A DNA stretch of 46,301 nt from Cyanobacteriota bacterium SRBZ.bins.94.201705. Lineage in GTDB: Bacteria > Cyanobacteriota > Cyanobacteriia > Cyanobacteriales > Cyanobacteriaceae. A program made the position numbers and the translations under genes. The stretch is from positions 1-46,301 of the forward strand of contig JAUQQP010000040.1 of NCBI GenBank assembly GCA_030549855.1. The letters are read 5' to 3'. Below, piece after piece: positions 18,772-27,247 of the stretch (position 1 is the stretch's first letter; every line of letters starts with the position of its first letter). Below the pieces are notes generated by a model that was given only the letters and a program-made list of their open reading frames with translations, made no database searches and was not told where the DNA came from.

Positions 18772-20766
18772 GTGGAAAAGGGCACTTTGATTGAGTTTAA
18801 GGTAAATGGGACTCGCCGTTTGGCAGTGGTAGAGAAGCCGGAGGGGAAGAAGGATTGGATTGTTTTGGATGAAAAGGGGCACCCCCGTAAAATTAGACCA
18901 CAGGATGTAGAATACCAGGTAAAAGGGGGTTCCTATCAGTATACTGACATCCCTACCTTTTTGGCACAGGTAACACCTCATTTGGACAATTCCCATCTAG
19001 AGGTAGCCTGGGAGTTGTTGATAGAAGAAGCCCAACCTGTCACGCCGGAGGATTTAGCCTCCCTTATTTTTGACGAGACGACTCCCGCTTCTTGTTATGC
19101 TGCCCATATTCTGTTAGAAGAAGACAAAATTTATTTTAGGAAAAAAGGAGACATTTACGAGCCTCGCCCCCGGAGTCAGGTAGAGGAAATCAAACACCAG
19201 ATGGAGGTAGAGGCTAAGAGGAAACAGGAGAAAGAATTGTTTATCCAGAAGGTGAAGGCAGCTTTGGAGGGAGAAGAGGTATCCTGGAATGAGAATGACC
19301 AAAGCCGTATTTTGCTGCTAGAAAAATATGTCCTCCAGCCGGATAATTCTCCCAAGGCTGCCCAGGAAATTCTAGAGGCATTGGGGCGTAATAAAACTCC
19401 TGACGCCGCTTTCCAATTACTGGTAGACTTAAAGATATGGAGTAAACACGAAAATATCTTTTTGCGTCGTAGCTCCTATCCTGAAAAATTCCCACAACAG
19501 GTATGCGAAGTGGCTAATTCTATCCTGGCGCAGATTGCCGCCAATGAGTTTGTTGACAAGGACGACCGTCTTGACTTAACCTCCCATAAGGTCTACACAA
19601 TAGACGATGAGACCACTACGGAAATAGACGATGGGCTAAGCATAGAACAATTGCCCGATGGGAGGGTGAGGATTTGGGTACACATAGCAGATCCTACCAG
19701 AATTGTAAGCCCCAATGATGCCCTGGATTTGGAAGCCAGGAGGAGGGGCACCAGTCTCTACCTGCCCACGGGGTTAATTCCCATGTTCCCGCCAGAATTG
19801 GCCACAGGGCCCATGAGTTTGGTGCAAGGACAAATTTGCCCTGCCCTCAGTTTTGGCGTGATTATAGACGAAAATGGCCAGGTTGTAGAGTATAAAATCA
19901 CCCCCTCTCTAGTCAAACCCACCTATCGTCTCACCTACCAGGACGTGGATGAGATGTTGAGTATGAGGGTACAGGGAGAGGAGGAGATATACATGATAGC
20001 AGAACTGGCCAAAAAGAGGGAACAGTGGCGGAGGAACAATGGCTCAATCATGATAACCATGCCGGAGGCCATCATCAAGGTGAAAGGGGAGGAAGAGGTA
20101 TCCATCGAACTGTTGGAGATGTCTCCTGCGCGGTTAATGGTGGCCGAGATGATGATTCTGGCGGGAGAGGTAGCTGGCAAGTATTGTCAAGAGAATAACA
20201 TTCCCGTGCCCTTTAGAGGCCAACCACAGCCAGAATTACCGCCGGAGGAGGAATTGTTGTCATTGCCCCCTGGCCCTGTCAGGGCGTCCGCACTGCGCCG
20301 TTGTATGCCCAAAAGCGAAACCGGCCTAACCCCCATCCGCCATGCCAGCCTTGGCCTAGACGCCTACACCCAAGTCACCTCCCCCATCCGCCGCTATACC
20401 GACCTTTTGACCCACTTCCAGCTGAAGGCCCATCTGAGGGGTGAACCTCTTCCCTTCCCTCCTGAACAATTACAACAAATCCTCTATGAGGTATTAGCCA
20501 CCTCCTCAGAAGCCTCCTTCGTTGAAAGACAAACCAACCGCTACTGGAGTCTGCAATACTTCCTGCAACACCCCAATGAAACCTGGCAGGGCATTGTCTT
20601 GCGCTGGTTGCGAGAAGAGGACGGCCTAGCCGTAGTGCTTTTTGAGGAATTGGGCTTAGAATTCCCCCACAAGTTCGATCGCAACGTCCAATTAGGTGAT
20701 ACCGTCCGACTACAACTAGCTTACTGCGATCCCCGCCGCGACGAAATCCGCTTCCGAGAGGTTTAA
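18772..20766 (+). CDS. rnr: RNase II/R-family exoribonuclease
   Basis: A 3'-5' exoribonuclease of about 664 residues with the RNB catalytic domain. The metal-binding segment YTIDDETTTEIDDGLSIE carries the clustered Asp residues, and RIWVHIADPTRIV follows. The distal RNB motifs SALRRCMPKSETGLTP and YTQVTSPIRRYTDL are intact. The gene starts at the GTG at 18772, giving (V/M)EKGTLIEFKVNG as in other cyanobacterial copies; AGAAGG lies six bases upstream. An earlier TTG at 18745 has no comparable site. It lacks a recognisable long C-terminal S1 and basic tail, so it is closer to the short cyanobacterial RNase II/R type. A strong terminator follows. Confidence 0.9.
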   Translation: MEKGTLIEFKVNGTRRLAVVEKPEGKKDWIVLDEKGHPRKIRPQDVEYQVKGGSYQYTDIPTFLAQVTPHLDNSHLEVAWELLIEEAQPVTPEDLASLIFDETTPASCYAAHILLEEDKIYFRKKGDIYEPRPRSQVEEIKHQMEVEAKRKQEKELFIQKVKAALEGEEVSWNENDQSRILLLEKYVLQPDNSPKAAQEILEALGRNKTPDAAFQLLVDLKIWSKHENIFLRRSSYPEKFPQQVCEVANSILAQIAANEFVDKDDRLDLTSHKVYTIDDETTTEIDDGLSIEQLPDGRVRIWVHIADPTRIVSPNDALDLEARRRGTSLYLPTGLIPMFPPELATGPMSLVQGQICPALSFGVIIDENGQVVEYKITPSLVKPTYRLTYQDVDEMLSMRVQGEEEIYMIAELAKKREQWRRNNGSIMITMPEAIIKVKGEEEVSIELLEMSPARLMVAEMMILAGEVAGKYCQENNIPVPFRGQPQPELPPEEELLSLPPGPVRASALRRCMPKSETGLTPIRHASLGLDAYTQVTSPIRRYTDLLTHFQLKAHLRGEPLPFPPEQLQQILYEVLATSSEASFVERQTNRYWSLQYFLQHPNETWQGIVLRWLREEDGLAVVLFEELGLEFPHKFDRNVQLGDTVRLQLAYCDPRRDEIRFREV

Positions 20767-20774
20767 TCCCTTCT

Positions 20775-20800
20775 AGGTTGGCCCCCCAACCTTTTTTTTT
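20775..20800 (+). terminator. Intrinsic terminator after the RNB nuclease gene
   Basis: AGGTTGG (20775-20781) pairs with CCAACCT (20786-20792) around a CCCC loop, followed by a run of T residues to 20800. It starts 9 nt after the nuclease stop codon and isolates the metallothionein gene. Confidence 0.9.
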
Positions 20801-20819
20801 GTAAATTTATATTAATATT

Positions 20820-20833
20820 TGAACAGATATTCA
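20820..20833 (+). promoter_or_regulatory. SmtB/ZiaR-type metal operator
   Basis: TGAACAGATATTCA is an inverted TGAA-N6-TTCA element. It matches the core of the 12-2-12 sites bound by zinc-sensing ArsR-family repressors (SmtB, ZiaR) in cyanobacteria. It lies 45 nt upstream of the metallothionein start codon, where a bound repressor would block transcription until zinc or a similar metal releases it. No repressor gene is adjacent. Confidence 0.72.
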
Positions 20834-20877
20834 GATTTTGAGTTAAACTATAGAAAGAGAGAGTGAGGAGGAAAAAG

Positions 20878-21051
20878 ATGACCACTACAACAGTAACCCA
20901 AATGAAATGTGCATGTCCCTCCTGTTTGTGTATAGTAGACATTAGTAATGCCATTGAAAAGGGGGGGCAGTACTATTGTTCCACCGCCTGTGCCGAAGGA
21001 CACAAAGACGGGAATGGTTGTGGGCACCAGGGGTGTAACTGTCACGCCTAG
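20878..21051 (+). CDS. smtA: Bacterial metallothionein (SmtA-like)
   Basis: This 57-residue Cys-rich protein buffers excess zinc and related metals. It has nine Cys and three His in the SmtA arrangement: KCACPSCLC near the start, YYCSTACAEGH in the middle and GCGHQGCNCH at the end. These are enough ligands for the Zn4Cys9His2 cluster known from Synechococcus SmtA. The ATG at 20878 follows a strong GAGGAGG; a GTG five codons earlier overlaps that site and is rejected. The upstream SmtB-type operator indicates metal induction. It is monocistronic and convergent with lysC. Confidence 0.95.
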   Translation: MTTTTVTQMKCACPSCLCIVDISNAIEKGGQYYCSTACAEGHKDGNGCGHQGCNCHA

Positions 21052-21066
21052 GTAAGGGGGCAACCT

Positions 21067-22863
21067 CTATTCCCTGGAAGGGACTTGTAGAAGGGTATCC
21101 CCACCCAAACCGAAGGCAGAATGGACGGCTTTGAGGGCGGGGATGCCGTGGGAGGCGTCCACCACGCAGCTGATTTTGATTTCCGAGGTGGTGATCATAG
21201 AGATATTGATGTTTTCGGCGGCTAGGGCTTGGAAGAATTTGGCCGCTACGCCGGGGGTGCCAATCATGCCTGCCCCCACAATGCTCACCTTGGCAATAGA
21301 GGGGTTGAGGACAATTCCCTTAAAGTCTAGCTTGGGCTGGAGTTGAGAAAGGACCCGTTGTGCCTCTTGGGCTTCATTGGCCGCCACGGTAAAGGCAATG
21401 TCCCGACGAGGTACCCCCTCTAGTATCCGGCATCGCTGGGATTGGATGATCATGTCTACACTGATATTGGCCTCGGCTAGACTGCCAAAGATAGCAGCCG
21501 CCATCCCCGGCACATCGGGCACCAGGAGGATTGCCAATTGGGCCTGATTTTGATCTAAGGCTACTGCCCTCACCGGTACTCCCTTGTGTTGGGGGGCCTG
21601 GGTGAGGTGGGAGCTGTCTATTTCAAATGCACTACAAACAGCGGCAATGGCGCGCTCGCAGTCTTCCTCCGCTACAATGCAACTTACCTTTACCTCGGAG
21701 GTGGAAATCATTTGGATGTTGACGCCGGCATCGGCCAAAGCCTGGAACATTTTAGCGGCAATGCCCGGCCTTCCTATCATCCCTGCCCCTACAATGGCAA
21801 TCTTGGCTATCTTTTTGTCTACTATAATATCTGTGTCTGCATCTGTACTTCCCAATGAGGGGGCTATAGCCCTGGCTACCGCCTCCGCTTTCCCTGATAC
21901 CTCCCTAGCCACGGAAAAGGCAATGTCGTTGGTGTTGCCCTCATGAATGGACTGGATGATTAAGTCTACGTCTATGTTGTGACGGGCAATCTCCCCAAAC
22001 AGTCTGGCGGCTATCCCAGGACGATCGGGTACACGCAGAAGGGCAATTTTAGCCTGGTTGTTGTCCAATTGTACCGCATCCACCGCCCTGGTAATCTCTA
22101 AACCCACTACACACCTATCTGTAGGAGGCGGGGAAATCACTTTGGTGCCTGGATCGTCCGTCCAACTGGATTTTACCACCAAGGGCATGCCAAAATTCCG
22201 GGCAATCTCCACTGCCCTAGGATGCAATACCTTTGCCCCCAGGCTTGCCAATTCTAACATCTCATCTGCCGTTATTTCCTCCATCAGACGGGCAGAAGGT
22301 ACTATCCTAGGATCTGTAGTTAAAATCCCAGGTACATCCGTATATATCTCGCAATAGTCTGCCTCCAGTGCTACAGCAATAGCTACAGCAGAAGTATCAG
22401 AACCGCCCCTACCTAGGGTGGTGATTTCTAAGTCATCCCCCCTCATCACCCCCTGAAATCCCGCTACTACCACCACCTTCCCTTCCTCTAAATGGCGTCT
22501 AATCCTCTCCGTCTTAATCTCTAAAATTCGTGCCTTGCCGTACTGTGCTTCTGTTATAATACCTACCTGAGCCCCAGTAAGGGAAATGGCAGGCTGTCCT
22601 AACTCCTGTAACGCCATGCTTACTAGGGCAATGGAAATCTGTTCCCCCGTAGACAGTAACATGTCCATCTCCCTCTTACTGGGATTGGAGGACACTTCCC
22701 GGGCTAATTGCACTAAACTGTCAGTAGTCCTCCCCATGGCGGAAACCACCACCACCACCTGATGCCCCGCCGCTACTGTCCTACATATCCTCTTACTTAC
22801 CGATTTGATCCTCTCTGTTGTCCCTACTGAACTACCTCCGTACTTCTGGACAATCAACCCCAT
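21067..22863 (-). CDS. lysC: Aspartokinase with four ACT domains
   Basis: The enzyme phosphorylates aspartate, the first step to lysine, threonine and methionine. At 598 residues it is the long cyanobacterial form. The kinase domain (1-245) begins VQKYGGSSVGTTERI and includes LGRGGSDTSAVA and the YTDVPGILTTDPRI loop. Two tandem pairs of ACT domains follow at about 265-425 and 440-595; each pair carries VRVPDRPGIA/LVPDVPGMA and the VGAGMIGxPGVAAK effector site. The duplication gives several amino-acid binding sites, so feedback by lysine and threonine is expected. The ATG start is unambiguous. It is convergent with the metallothionein gene, 15 nt away. Confidence 0.95.
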   Translation of the reverse strand: MGLIVQKYGGSSVGTTERIKSVSKRICRTVAAGHQVVVVVSAMGRTTDSLVQLAREVSSNPSKREMDMLLSTGEQISIALVSMALQELGQPAISLTGAQVGIITEAQYGKARILEIKTERIRRHLEEGKVVVVAGFQGVMRGDDLEITTLGRGGSDTSAVAIAVALEADYCEIYTDVPGILTTDPRIVPSARLMEEITADEMLELASLGAKVLHPRAVEIARNFGMPLVVKSSWTDDPGTKVISPPPTDRCVVGLEITRAVDAVQLDNNQAKIALLRVPDRPGIAARLFGEIARHNIDVDLIIQSIHEGNTNDIAFSVAREVSGKAEAVARAIAPSLGSTDADTDIIVDKKIAKIAIVGAGMIGRPGIAAKMFQALADAGVNIQMISTSEVKVSCIVAEEDCERAIAAVCSAFEIDSSHLTQAPQHKGVPVRAVALDQNQAQLAILLVPDVPGMAAAIFGSLAEANISVDMIIQSQRCRILEGVPRRDIAFTVAANEAQEAQRVLSQLQPKLDFKGIVLNPSIAKVSIVGAGMIGTPGVAAKFFQALAAENINISMITTSEIKISCVVDASHGIPALKAVHSAFGLGGDTLLQVPSRE

Positions 22864-23012
22864 ATTCTAACAGTACACCATGCCTAAGACAAAATTACTA
22901 ACCCATGGTAACAAAAAGCCGTCCCTTTATTTCAAATAATTAAAAAACCTAGGAAACCATGACTTTTAAAGGATACAATGAAAACAGGGATAAGGGTAAG
23001 GGGGTACAGGCT

Positions 23013-23477
23013 ATGTATGAAAGAATCCTGGTGGCCTTAGATCGCTCTCCCATGGCACAATTAGTCTTTGATAGTGCCCTATTTCTGGCCAAAAAATGTG
23101 ATTCCCAACTAAACCTGTTACACGTTATCTCCCAAGAGGTAGCAGAAACCCCCCTTAGTTTTGCCCCTTATTCCTTCACCTATGACATGGAAATAATCCA
23201 GGAATTACAACACCAGTGGGAAAAATATAAGCAAGAATCCCTGGAAATGCTAGAATACTGGGTAAAACAGGCCCAAAAGGAAGGGGTTATCGCCGAGTTG
23301 ACTCAAACCTATGGACATCCCGGGGCAGAAATCTGTAAACTAGCACAACAGTGGAATGCCAATCTCATCGTCATGGGAAGAAGAGGACATTCCGCCGTCA
23401 GTGAGATGATACTTGGTAGCGTTAGCAGTTACGTGATTCACCGCTGTCACTGTGCTGTCCATCTAGTCCAATTTTAG
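23013..23477 (+). CDS. Universal stress protein (UspA family)
   Basis: A single-domain Usp of 154 residues that starts MYERILVALDRSPMA. It ends with the ATP-binding pattern G-x2-G-x9-G-S (GRRGHSAVSEMILGS) and an HCHCAVHLV strand, so it is probably the ATP-binding subclass. I chose the ATG at 23013 because AAGGGGG lies about 9 bases upstream and the family consensus starts there; an in-frame ATG at 22959 would add 18 non-conserved residues. It is convergent with the kinase gene. Its specific stress role is unknown. Confidence 0.9.
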   Translation: MYERILVALDRSPMAQLVFDSALFLAKKCDSQLNLLHVISQEVAETPLSFAPYSFTYDMEIIQELQHQWEKYKQESLEMLEYWVKQAQKEGVIAELTQTYGHPGAEICKLAQQWNANLIVMGRRGHSAVSEMILGSVSSYVIHRCHCAVHLVQF

Positions 23478-23489
23478 TCCCTGGTTGTC

Positions 23490-25022
23490 CTATTTGCTAC
23501 CACTGGTTTTAGTGAGGGCGGCTATTATTGTACTTTTAACAGACTCAAACTGTTTCTTGAGGGCAATTTTACTCAAATGAGGTTGTCCCGAGACGGAGGG
23601 AAGGGCATATACTTGATCTAAAAACGCCATTAGTTTTTTGACTTTGTCCTCCCCAATTTTTACGGTGAATAACTGTCTATATTTGTCTGGTTTCCCTAAC
23701 TCAAACAGAAGGATATAATATATCTTCTTGGATATTAGATTATTCACAATCTGGAAGCCTATTTCTGTTTCTAAATCCACATAACAGGGCAGCCATTTTG
23801 GTTCATAATCCCGGCGATAAAGCAGATTTACCCAGAGAATCATGGGATGGGGTTTTAGCTGGAAAAGAAAATGGCTGAAGCAAAAAGTTTTCTGGGGAAT
23901 AAAAGCCTCTACCTCCTCCTTTTCAAGCATAGTCCAAAGACTAGTAAATGTCCCCTCCTGGGCCTCGTTAAGGCAAGGAAAAACAATTTTCTTCTGAGGT
24001 TTATCTGCCGGCCAACCGGTTTGAGCATAAATAGTCTGTAGGGGCAAATTCCGGCCGCCACCTGTGGTTTTACAAGCAGAATCCCCCCCGGTTGTTTTAT
24101 CTTTATTAGTCTTAAAATATTGTCTTTCTACAGTGTTTATAACCTTTAAAATTTCACTGACACTCTGAGGCCGCTTTTCAGGAGATTTTTCCAGACAACG
24201 CATGATTATATCCTTCAATTCCGAGGGCAAAGATAAATAACTGGGCAAAGGTTTTGGGGGAAACTCATGATGGGCTTTATACCAAGCCTGAAAACCTTTC
24301 CCCTCCGCCTGGATTGGTGTCTCCTGGGTCAACATCTCATACATCAGTACTCCTAGGCTATATATATCCGAAGTAGGCTGTAATTCAGCTTCAGCCATTT
24401 GTTCCGGGGAACAGTATTCTGGAGTACCCATGAAGCGCTGTTGTGTTTCACCCTGTTGGGGATCACGAATTTGGGCAATACCAAAGTCCAGAATCTTGAC
24501 AGTAACACTGCCGTCAGCGCCTTTGGCCAGGAAAATGTTATTGGGTTTAATGTCTCGGTGGATAATAGTAGCCAACTCGCCATTGACCAAAATACCATTG
24601 TGGGCACATTGTAAGCCAAGACAAATCTGACGGGTTAGAAAGAGAAACTGGCGCAAAGACAATGCCTTCCTTTTCAACAGTCTATCTAAGTTTTCCCCCT
24701 CCAGATACTCCATCACATAAAAAGGCAGGTTGTTTTCGGCTATACCGTAATCTTTCACCCTTACAATGTGCTTACTTTGTTCCCCTAACAAAGCACTAAT
24801 TTTAGCTTCTGTCTGAAACCGGGCAATCATCTTCTCATCCAACAACGCCTGGGAAAGAAACTTGATGGCTACCACGGCATCCCCAGCCTGTTTATCTATT
24901 GCCTTATATACCTGCCCCATTGCCCCTTTCCCTATCTGACTCACTAGCTGATAGCGTTTGGCTACCAACCTGCCAGAATCTTTGCCAAATAGCTGGAGTA
25001 AGTCCAATGATTTGTTCAACAT
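23490..25022 (-). CDS. Hanks-type Ser/Thr protein kinase
   Basis: A protein of about 510 residues. The N-terminal kinase domain (about 24-300) is complete: IGKGAMGQVY glycine loop, AIKF lysine, HRDIKPNN catalytic loop, DFG metal site, GTPEYCSPEQ activation-segment end and SDIYSLGVLMYEML. It should be active. After a Gly/Lys/Thr-rich linker (about 305-335) there is a roughly 180-residue C-terminal region with no recognised repeat, membrane helix or PASTA domain. This tail is rich in aromatic residues and may bind a partner or effector. The ATG at 25022 is preferred; a TTG seven codons upstream is in frame. terD lies just upstream on the same strand, about 110 nt away, and may share its transcript. 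Confidence 0.88.
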   Translation of the reverse strand: MLNKSLDLLQLFGKDSGRLVAKRYQLVSQIGKGAMGQVYKAIDKQAGDAVVAIKFLSQALLDEKMIARFQTEAKISALLGEQSKHIVRVKDYGIAENNLPFYVMEYLEGENLDRLLKRKALSLRQFLFLTRQICLGLQCAHNGILVNGELATIIHRDIKPNNIFLAKGADGSVTVKILDFGIAQIRDPQQGETQQRFMGTPEYCSPEQMAEAELQPTSDIYSLGVLMYEMLTQETPIQAEGKGFQAWYKAHHEFPPKPLPSYLSLPSELKDIIMRCLEKSPEKRPQSVSEILKVINTVERQYFKTNKDKTTGGDSACKTTGGGRNLPLQTIYAQTGWPADKPQKKIVFPCLNEAQEGTFTSLWTMLEKEEVEAFIPQKTFCFSHFLFQLKPHPMILWVNLLYRRDYEPKWLPCYVDLETEIGFQIVNNLISKKIYYILLFELGKPDKYRQLFTVKIGEDKVKKLMAFLDQVYALPSVSGQPHLSKIALKKQFESVKSTIIAALTKTSGSK

Positions 25023-25134
25023 GATACGGGACCAATTGGTCAACTCGTTCTAGAATCTAGTACAGGAGGATAAAATGGGATAGTTTTGTCACATCTATCC
25101 AGTAGGAATTGTTAACAGTTTTGGGGTCATTGTA

Positions 25135-25728
25135 CTACAGATAGAGGGAAACAAGATCCCCCAGGTTGCTTACTACAATCCCCTCTCCCCTGGCTACCAC
25201 TTCCCAATCATCACCTACACGGTTGATTTCCGCCATAATCATCCCCGTTTTCCCCTTATAGCCTTCCCCAGAGAGGGTGTAACGGGCAATCTCTTGATTA
25301 TTACTCAAGTTTACCAGTCGGACAAAGGCATTTTCCACCTGAGAAAAATCTTGCCCTCTCTCCAGGGCATTGTATATATTAATGACGAAGATTAGTTTGT
25401 GGATGGAGGGGGGAATTAGGGGCAATTTTACAATGATTTCCTCGTCATCCCCTTCTCCCTCACCGGTAAGATTGTCTCCCAGATGGACAATGGCGTCGGA
25501 GTAATGGCGTAGGTTTCCGAAGAAGATAATATCATTTTTGCTAGTCAGTTTCCCCTTTTCATTGATGCATAAAACAGAGGAATCTAAGTCAAAGTCGCTG
25601 GCAAAAAGACTCTCAAAAAAGCCTCGTTTTTTCCTCACATCCCAACCCAAACCGCACATTAACTCCTGTAGTTTTGGGGCTTCTTTTCTGAGGGAAATTC
25701 TTTGCCCTTTTTGTAAATTGATACCCAT
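25135..25728 (-). CDS. TerD-family protein
   Basis: About 197 residues from the ATG at 25728 (MGINLQKGQRISLRKEAP). The opening matches the TerD/CABP1 family: INLxKGQRISL, GLGWDV, then FDLDSSVLCINEKGK and DIIFFGNL, followed by the acidic HLGDNLTGEGEGDDEEI and the IYNALERGQDFSQVENAFVRL block. These acidic clusters form the calcium-binding sites of the family. TerD proteins are linked to stress and tellurite-type resistance and are thought to scaffold signalling complexes. There is no full ter operon here. It is followed by the Ser/Thr kinase gene, consistent with a signalling context (inference). Confidence 0.88.
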   Translation of the reverse strand: MGINLQKGQRISLRKEAPKLQELMCGLGWDVRKKRGFFESLFASDFDLDSSVLCINEKGKLTSKNDIIFFGNLRHYSDAIVHLGDNLTGEGEGDDEEIIVKLPLIPPSIHKLIFVINIYNALERGQDFSQVENAFVRLVNLSNNQEIARYTLSGEGYKGKTGMIMAEINRVGDDWEVVARGEGIVVSNLGDLVSLYL

Positions 25729-25867
25729 GGTTTTAGCTTTCTCCTCTCTTCCATAATGATATACCATCTCGCCAGCGCACCAACCATAAAACTTGTCATT
25801 TTTCCCCTTGTGTTAAACAGAGGGGTGGGTTAAAATCAACTGTTGATGTGCCGATGGTGTGAGGAGA

Positions 25868-26464
25868 ATGAGGCCATTATGGTTTAAGTCTACTTCTGTT
25901 GCCTCCTTTATAGTGGCTAGTACCATCCTTTTACCCGTAGTTTCAAATTTACCACAACAGACACAAGCCGAGGCACAGATAATCCCAGTGAAAGCCTTCT
26001 CTCCCTGGCGGGAAGCCTCCTTCCCTGTGGAGAATTTTCAGGGTTATACCTCTGGGTTTGGCTATCGCTTTCATCCGGTTACAGGGGAAATCCAATTCCA
26101 TCGGGGATTAGACATTGCCGCCCCTTTGGGTAGCTACGTCCGTAGTTGGTGGGGTGGCAGAGTCATTCATCTCTCCGACCATACTAACTGTGGCACAATG
26201 ATTATAATCCAATCGGGGAGTTGGACTCATACCTATTGTCATTTAATGGGCAGTGTGGAAAACACCCCCAGGGGAAAGGTCCTGATAGACCGTCAGGGAG
26301 GTATTATCTTATGGGAGGGTCAAACTGTGCCCACTGGTGCTAGAATTGGTAGGATAGGGATGACTGGTAGGACTACAGGCCCTCACCTCCACTGGGAATT
26401 GGCCTATAATGGTATTCCCATCGATCCTGCCATTGTCCTAAGACAGATGTTTGCCCAGTTATAG
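25868..26464 (+). CDS. M23-family peptidoglycan endopeptidase
   Basis: An exported protein of about 198 residues with a signal-like N-terminus (basic RPLWFKS, then hydrophobic VASFIVASTILLPVV). The C-terminal half is a LytM/M23 zinc peptidase domain: GFGYRFHPVTGE, the HRGLD zinc ligand motif and HLHWE near the end are intact, with the partner His in HTYCHL. It should cleave cell-wall cross-links. There is no LysM or SH3 binding domain. The start is uncertain between the ATG at 25868 and a GTG at 25859, because GAGGAG (25861-25866) lies between them. The stop codon overlaps the end of the convergent crr6-like gene. Confidence 0.85.
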   Translation: MRPLWFKSTSVASFIVASTILLPVVSNLPQQTQAEAQIIPVKAFSPWREASFPVENFQGYTSGFGYRFHPVTGEIQFHRGLDIAAPLGSYVRSWWGGRVIHLSDHTNCGTMIIIQSGSWTHTYCHLMGSVENTPRGKVLIDRQGGIILWEGQTVPTGARIGRIGMTGRTTGPHLHWELAYNGIPIDPAIVLRQMFAQL

Positions 26465-26935
26465 GGGAAGGGAGGGAAGAAGCTGGAAGAAACTATCTTC
26501 TAACTCGTAGCCGAAAATTTGTGCCATTGCCTTTAGACGAGAGTGACTTTTCAGATTCTGACTGGTCAACCAGCGGTGGAGGGTGAAGACTTTTTGCATT
26601 ATCCAAATATCTAAAGCCTCTGGATTATACCGTATTCCCTCTGTCCTACTAAACTCGTGGGGCACTAACATGGCGGCATATCTAGCCAACTCCCCCTCTC
26701 TCCAGTTGAGGTAAAAGGGAAACCACGGATAGTAGCTATCTAAAGCAATAAACCACAGTCTTATTTCCGGTATTTCCGACAATTCTCGAGGATCAGTTGC
26801 CTCCCTAGGATAGTTTATATTAAACCCTATTTGTTGTTCCAGACTCTTTGCTTCTTTCCCCTCTACAATTTTTACCACAGGGGATATATCTAGTTTCTCG
26901 ATTTTCTCTTGGTTTATCTCAATGGTGATAGGCAT
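26459..26935 (-). CDS. crr6: CRR6-like NDH-1 assembly protein (DUF1817)
   Basis: About 158 residues from the ATG at 26935 (MPITIEINQEKI). Blocks DPRELSEIPEIRLWFIALD, YPWFPFYLNWREGELARYAA, MLVPHEFSR and YNPEALDIWIMQKVF match my recollection of the cyanobacterial/plastid CRR6 family (DUF1817). In Arabidopsis and Synechocystis this family helps assemble the NDH-1 complex, notably maturation of NdhI. It is a soluble protein without a transit peptide. An in-frame start ten codons upstream gives a Lys-rich extension that is less likely. Its end overlaps the M23 peptidase gene by six bases. Identification is by memory of the family. Confidence 0.8.
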   Translation of the reverse strand: MPITIEINQEKIEKLDISPVVKIVEGKEAKSLEQQIGFNINYPREATDPRELSEIPEIRLWFIALDSYYPWFPFYLNWREGELARYAAMLVPHEFSRTEGIRYNPEALDIWIMQKVFTLHRWLTSQNLKSHSRLKAMAQIFGYELEDSFFQLLPSLPL

Positions 26936-27004
26936 AATTTCTTGTTTTTTTTTTACCCGTGCCAACTATCCCCCCGGGCATATAGCACTATGCCCTAAAT
27001 CTTG

Positions 27005-27032
27005 TTGACATCCGTTTTTCCCATTATATCAT
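27005..27032 (+). promoter_or_regulatory. Candidate sigma-70 promoter in the 26936-27247 gap
   Basis: TTGACA at 27005-27010 and TATCAT at 27027-27032 are separated by 16 bases, close to consensus. They would give the HAD gene a leader of about 205 nt. A second TTGACA lies at 27234-27239, too close to the start codon to serve it. The rest of this 312-nt gap shows nothing I recognise. Confidence 0.42.
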
Positions 27033-27247
27033 CTTTCTTTCCCCTACCGTCTAGAAATTTTTGACCTAGGAAAATAAACAGATTTAAATAGATTCTCTTG
27101 CCAGGAAACTTGGGTTATAAATAATTGTACAGGCCCTTTGGGAATTTATCGAGTCTTTGTCTGAAGGGGATGGCAAGTGAAATTCCTTTACCTTTTATTG
27201 TTTTGTGTTCAGATTTTTGCCAAGATAATAGTAGTTGACAAATAAGC

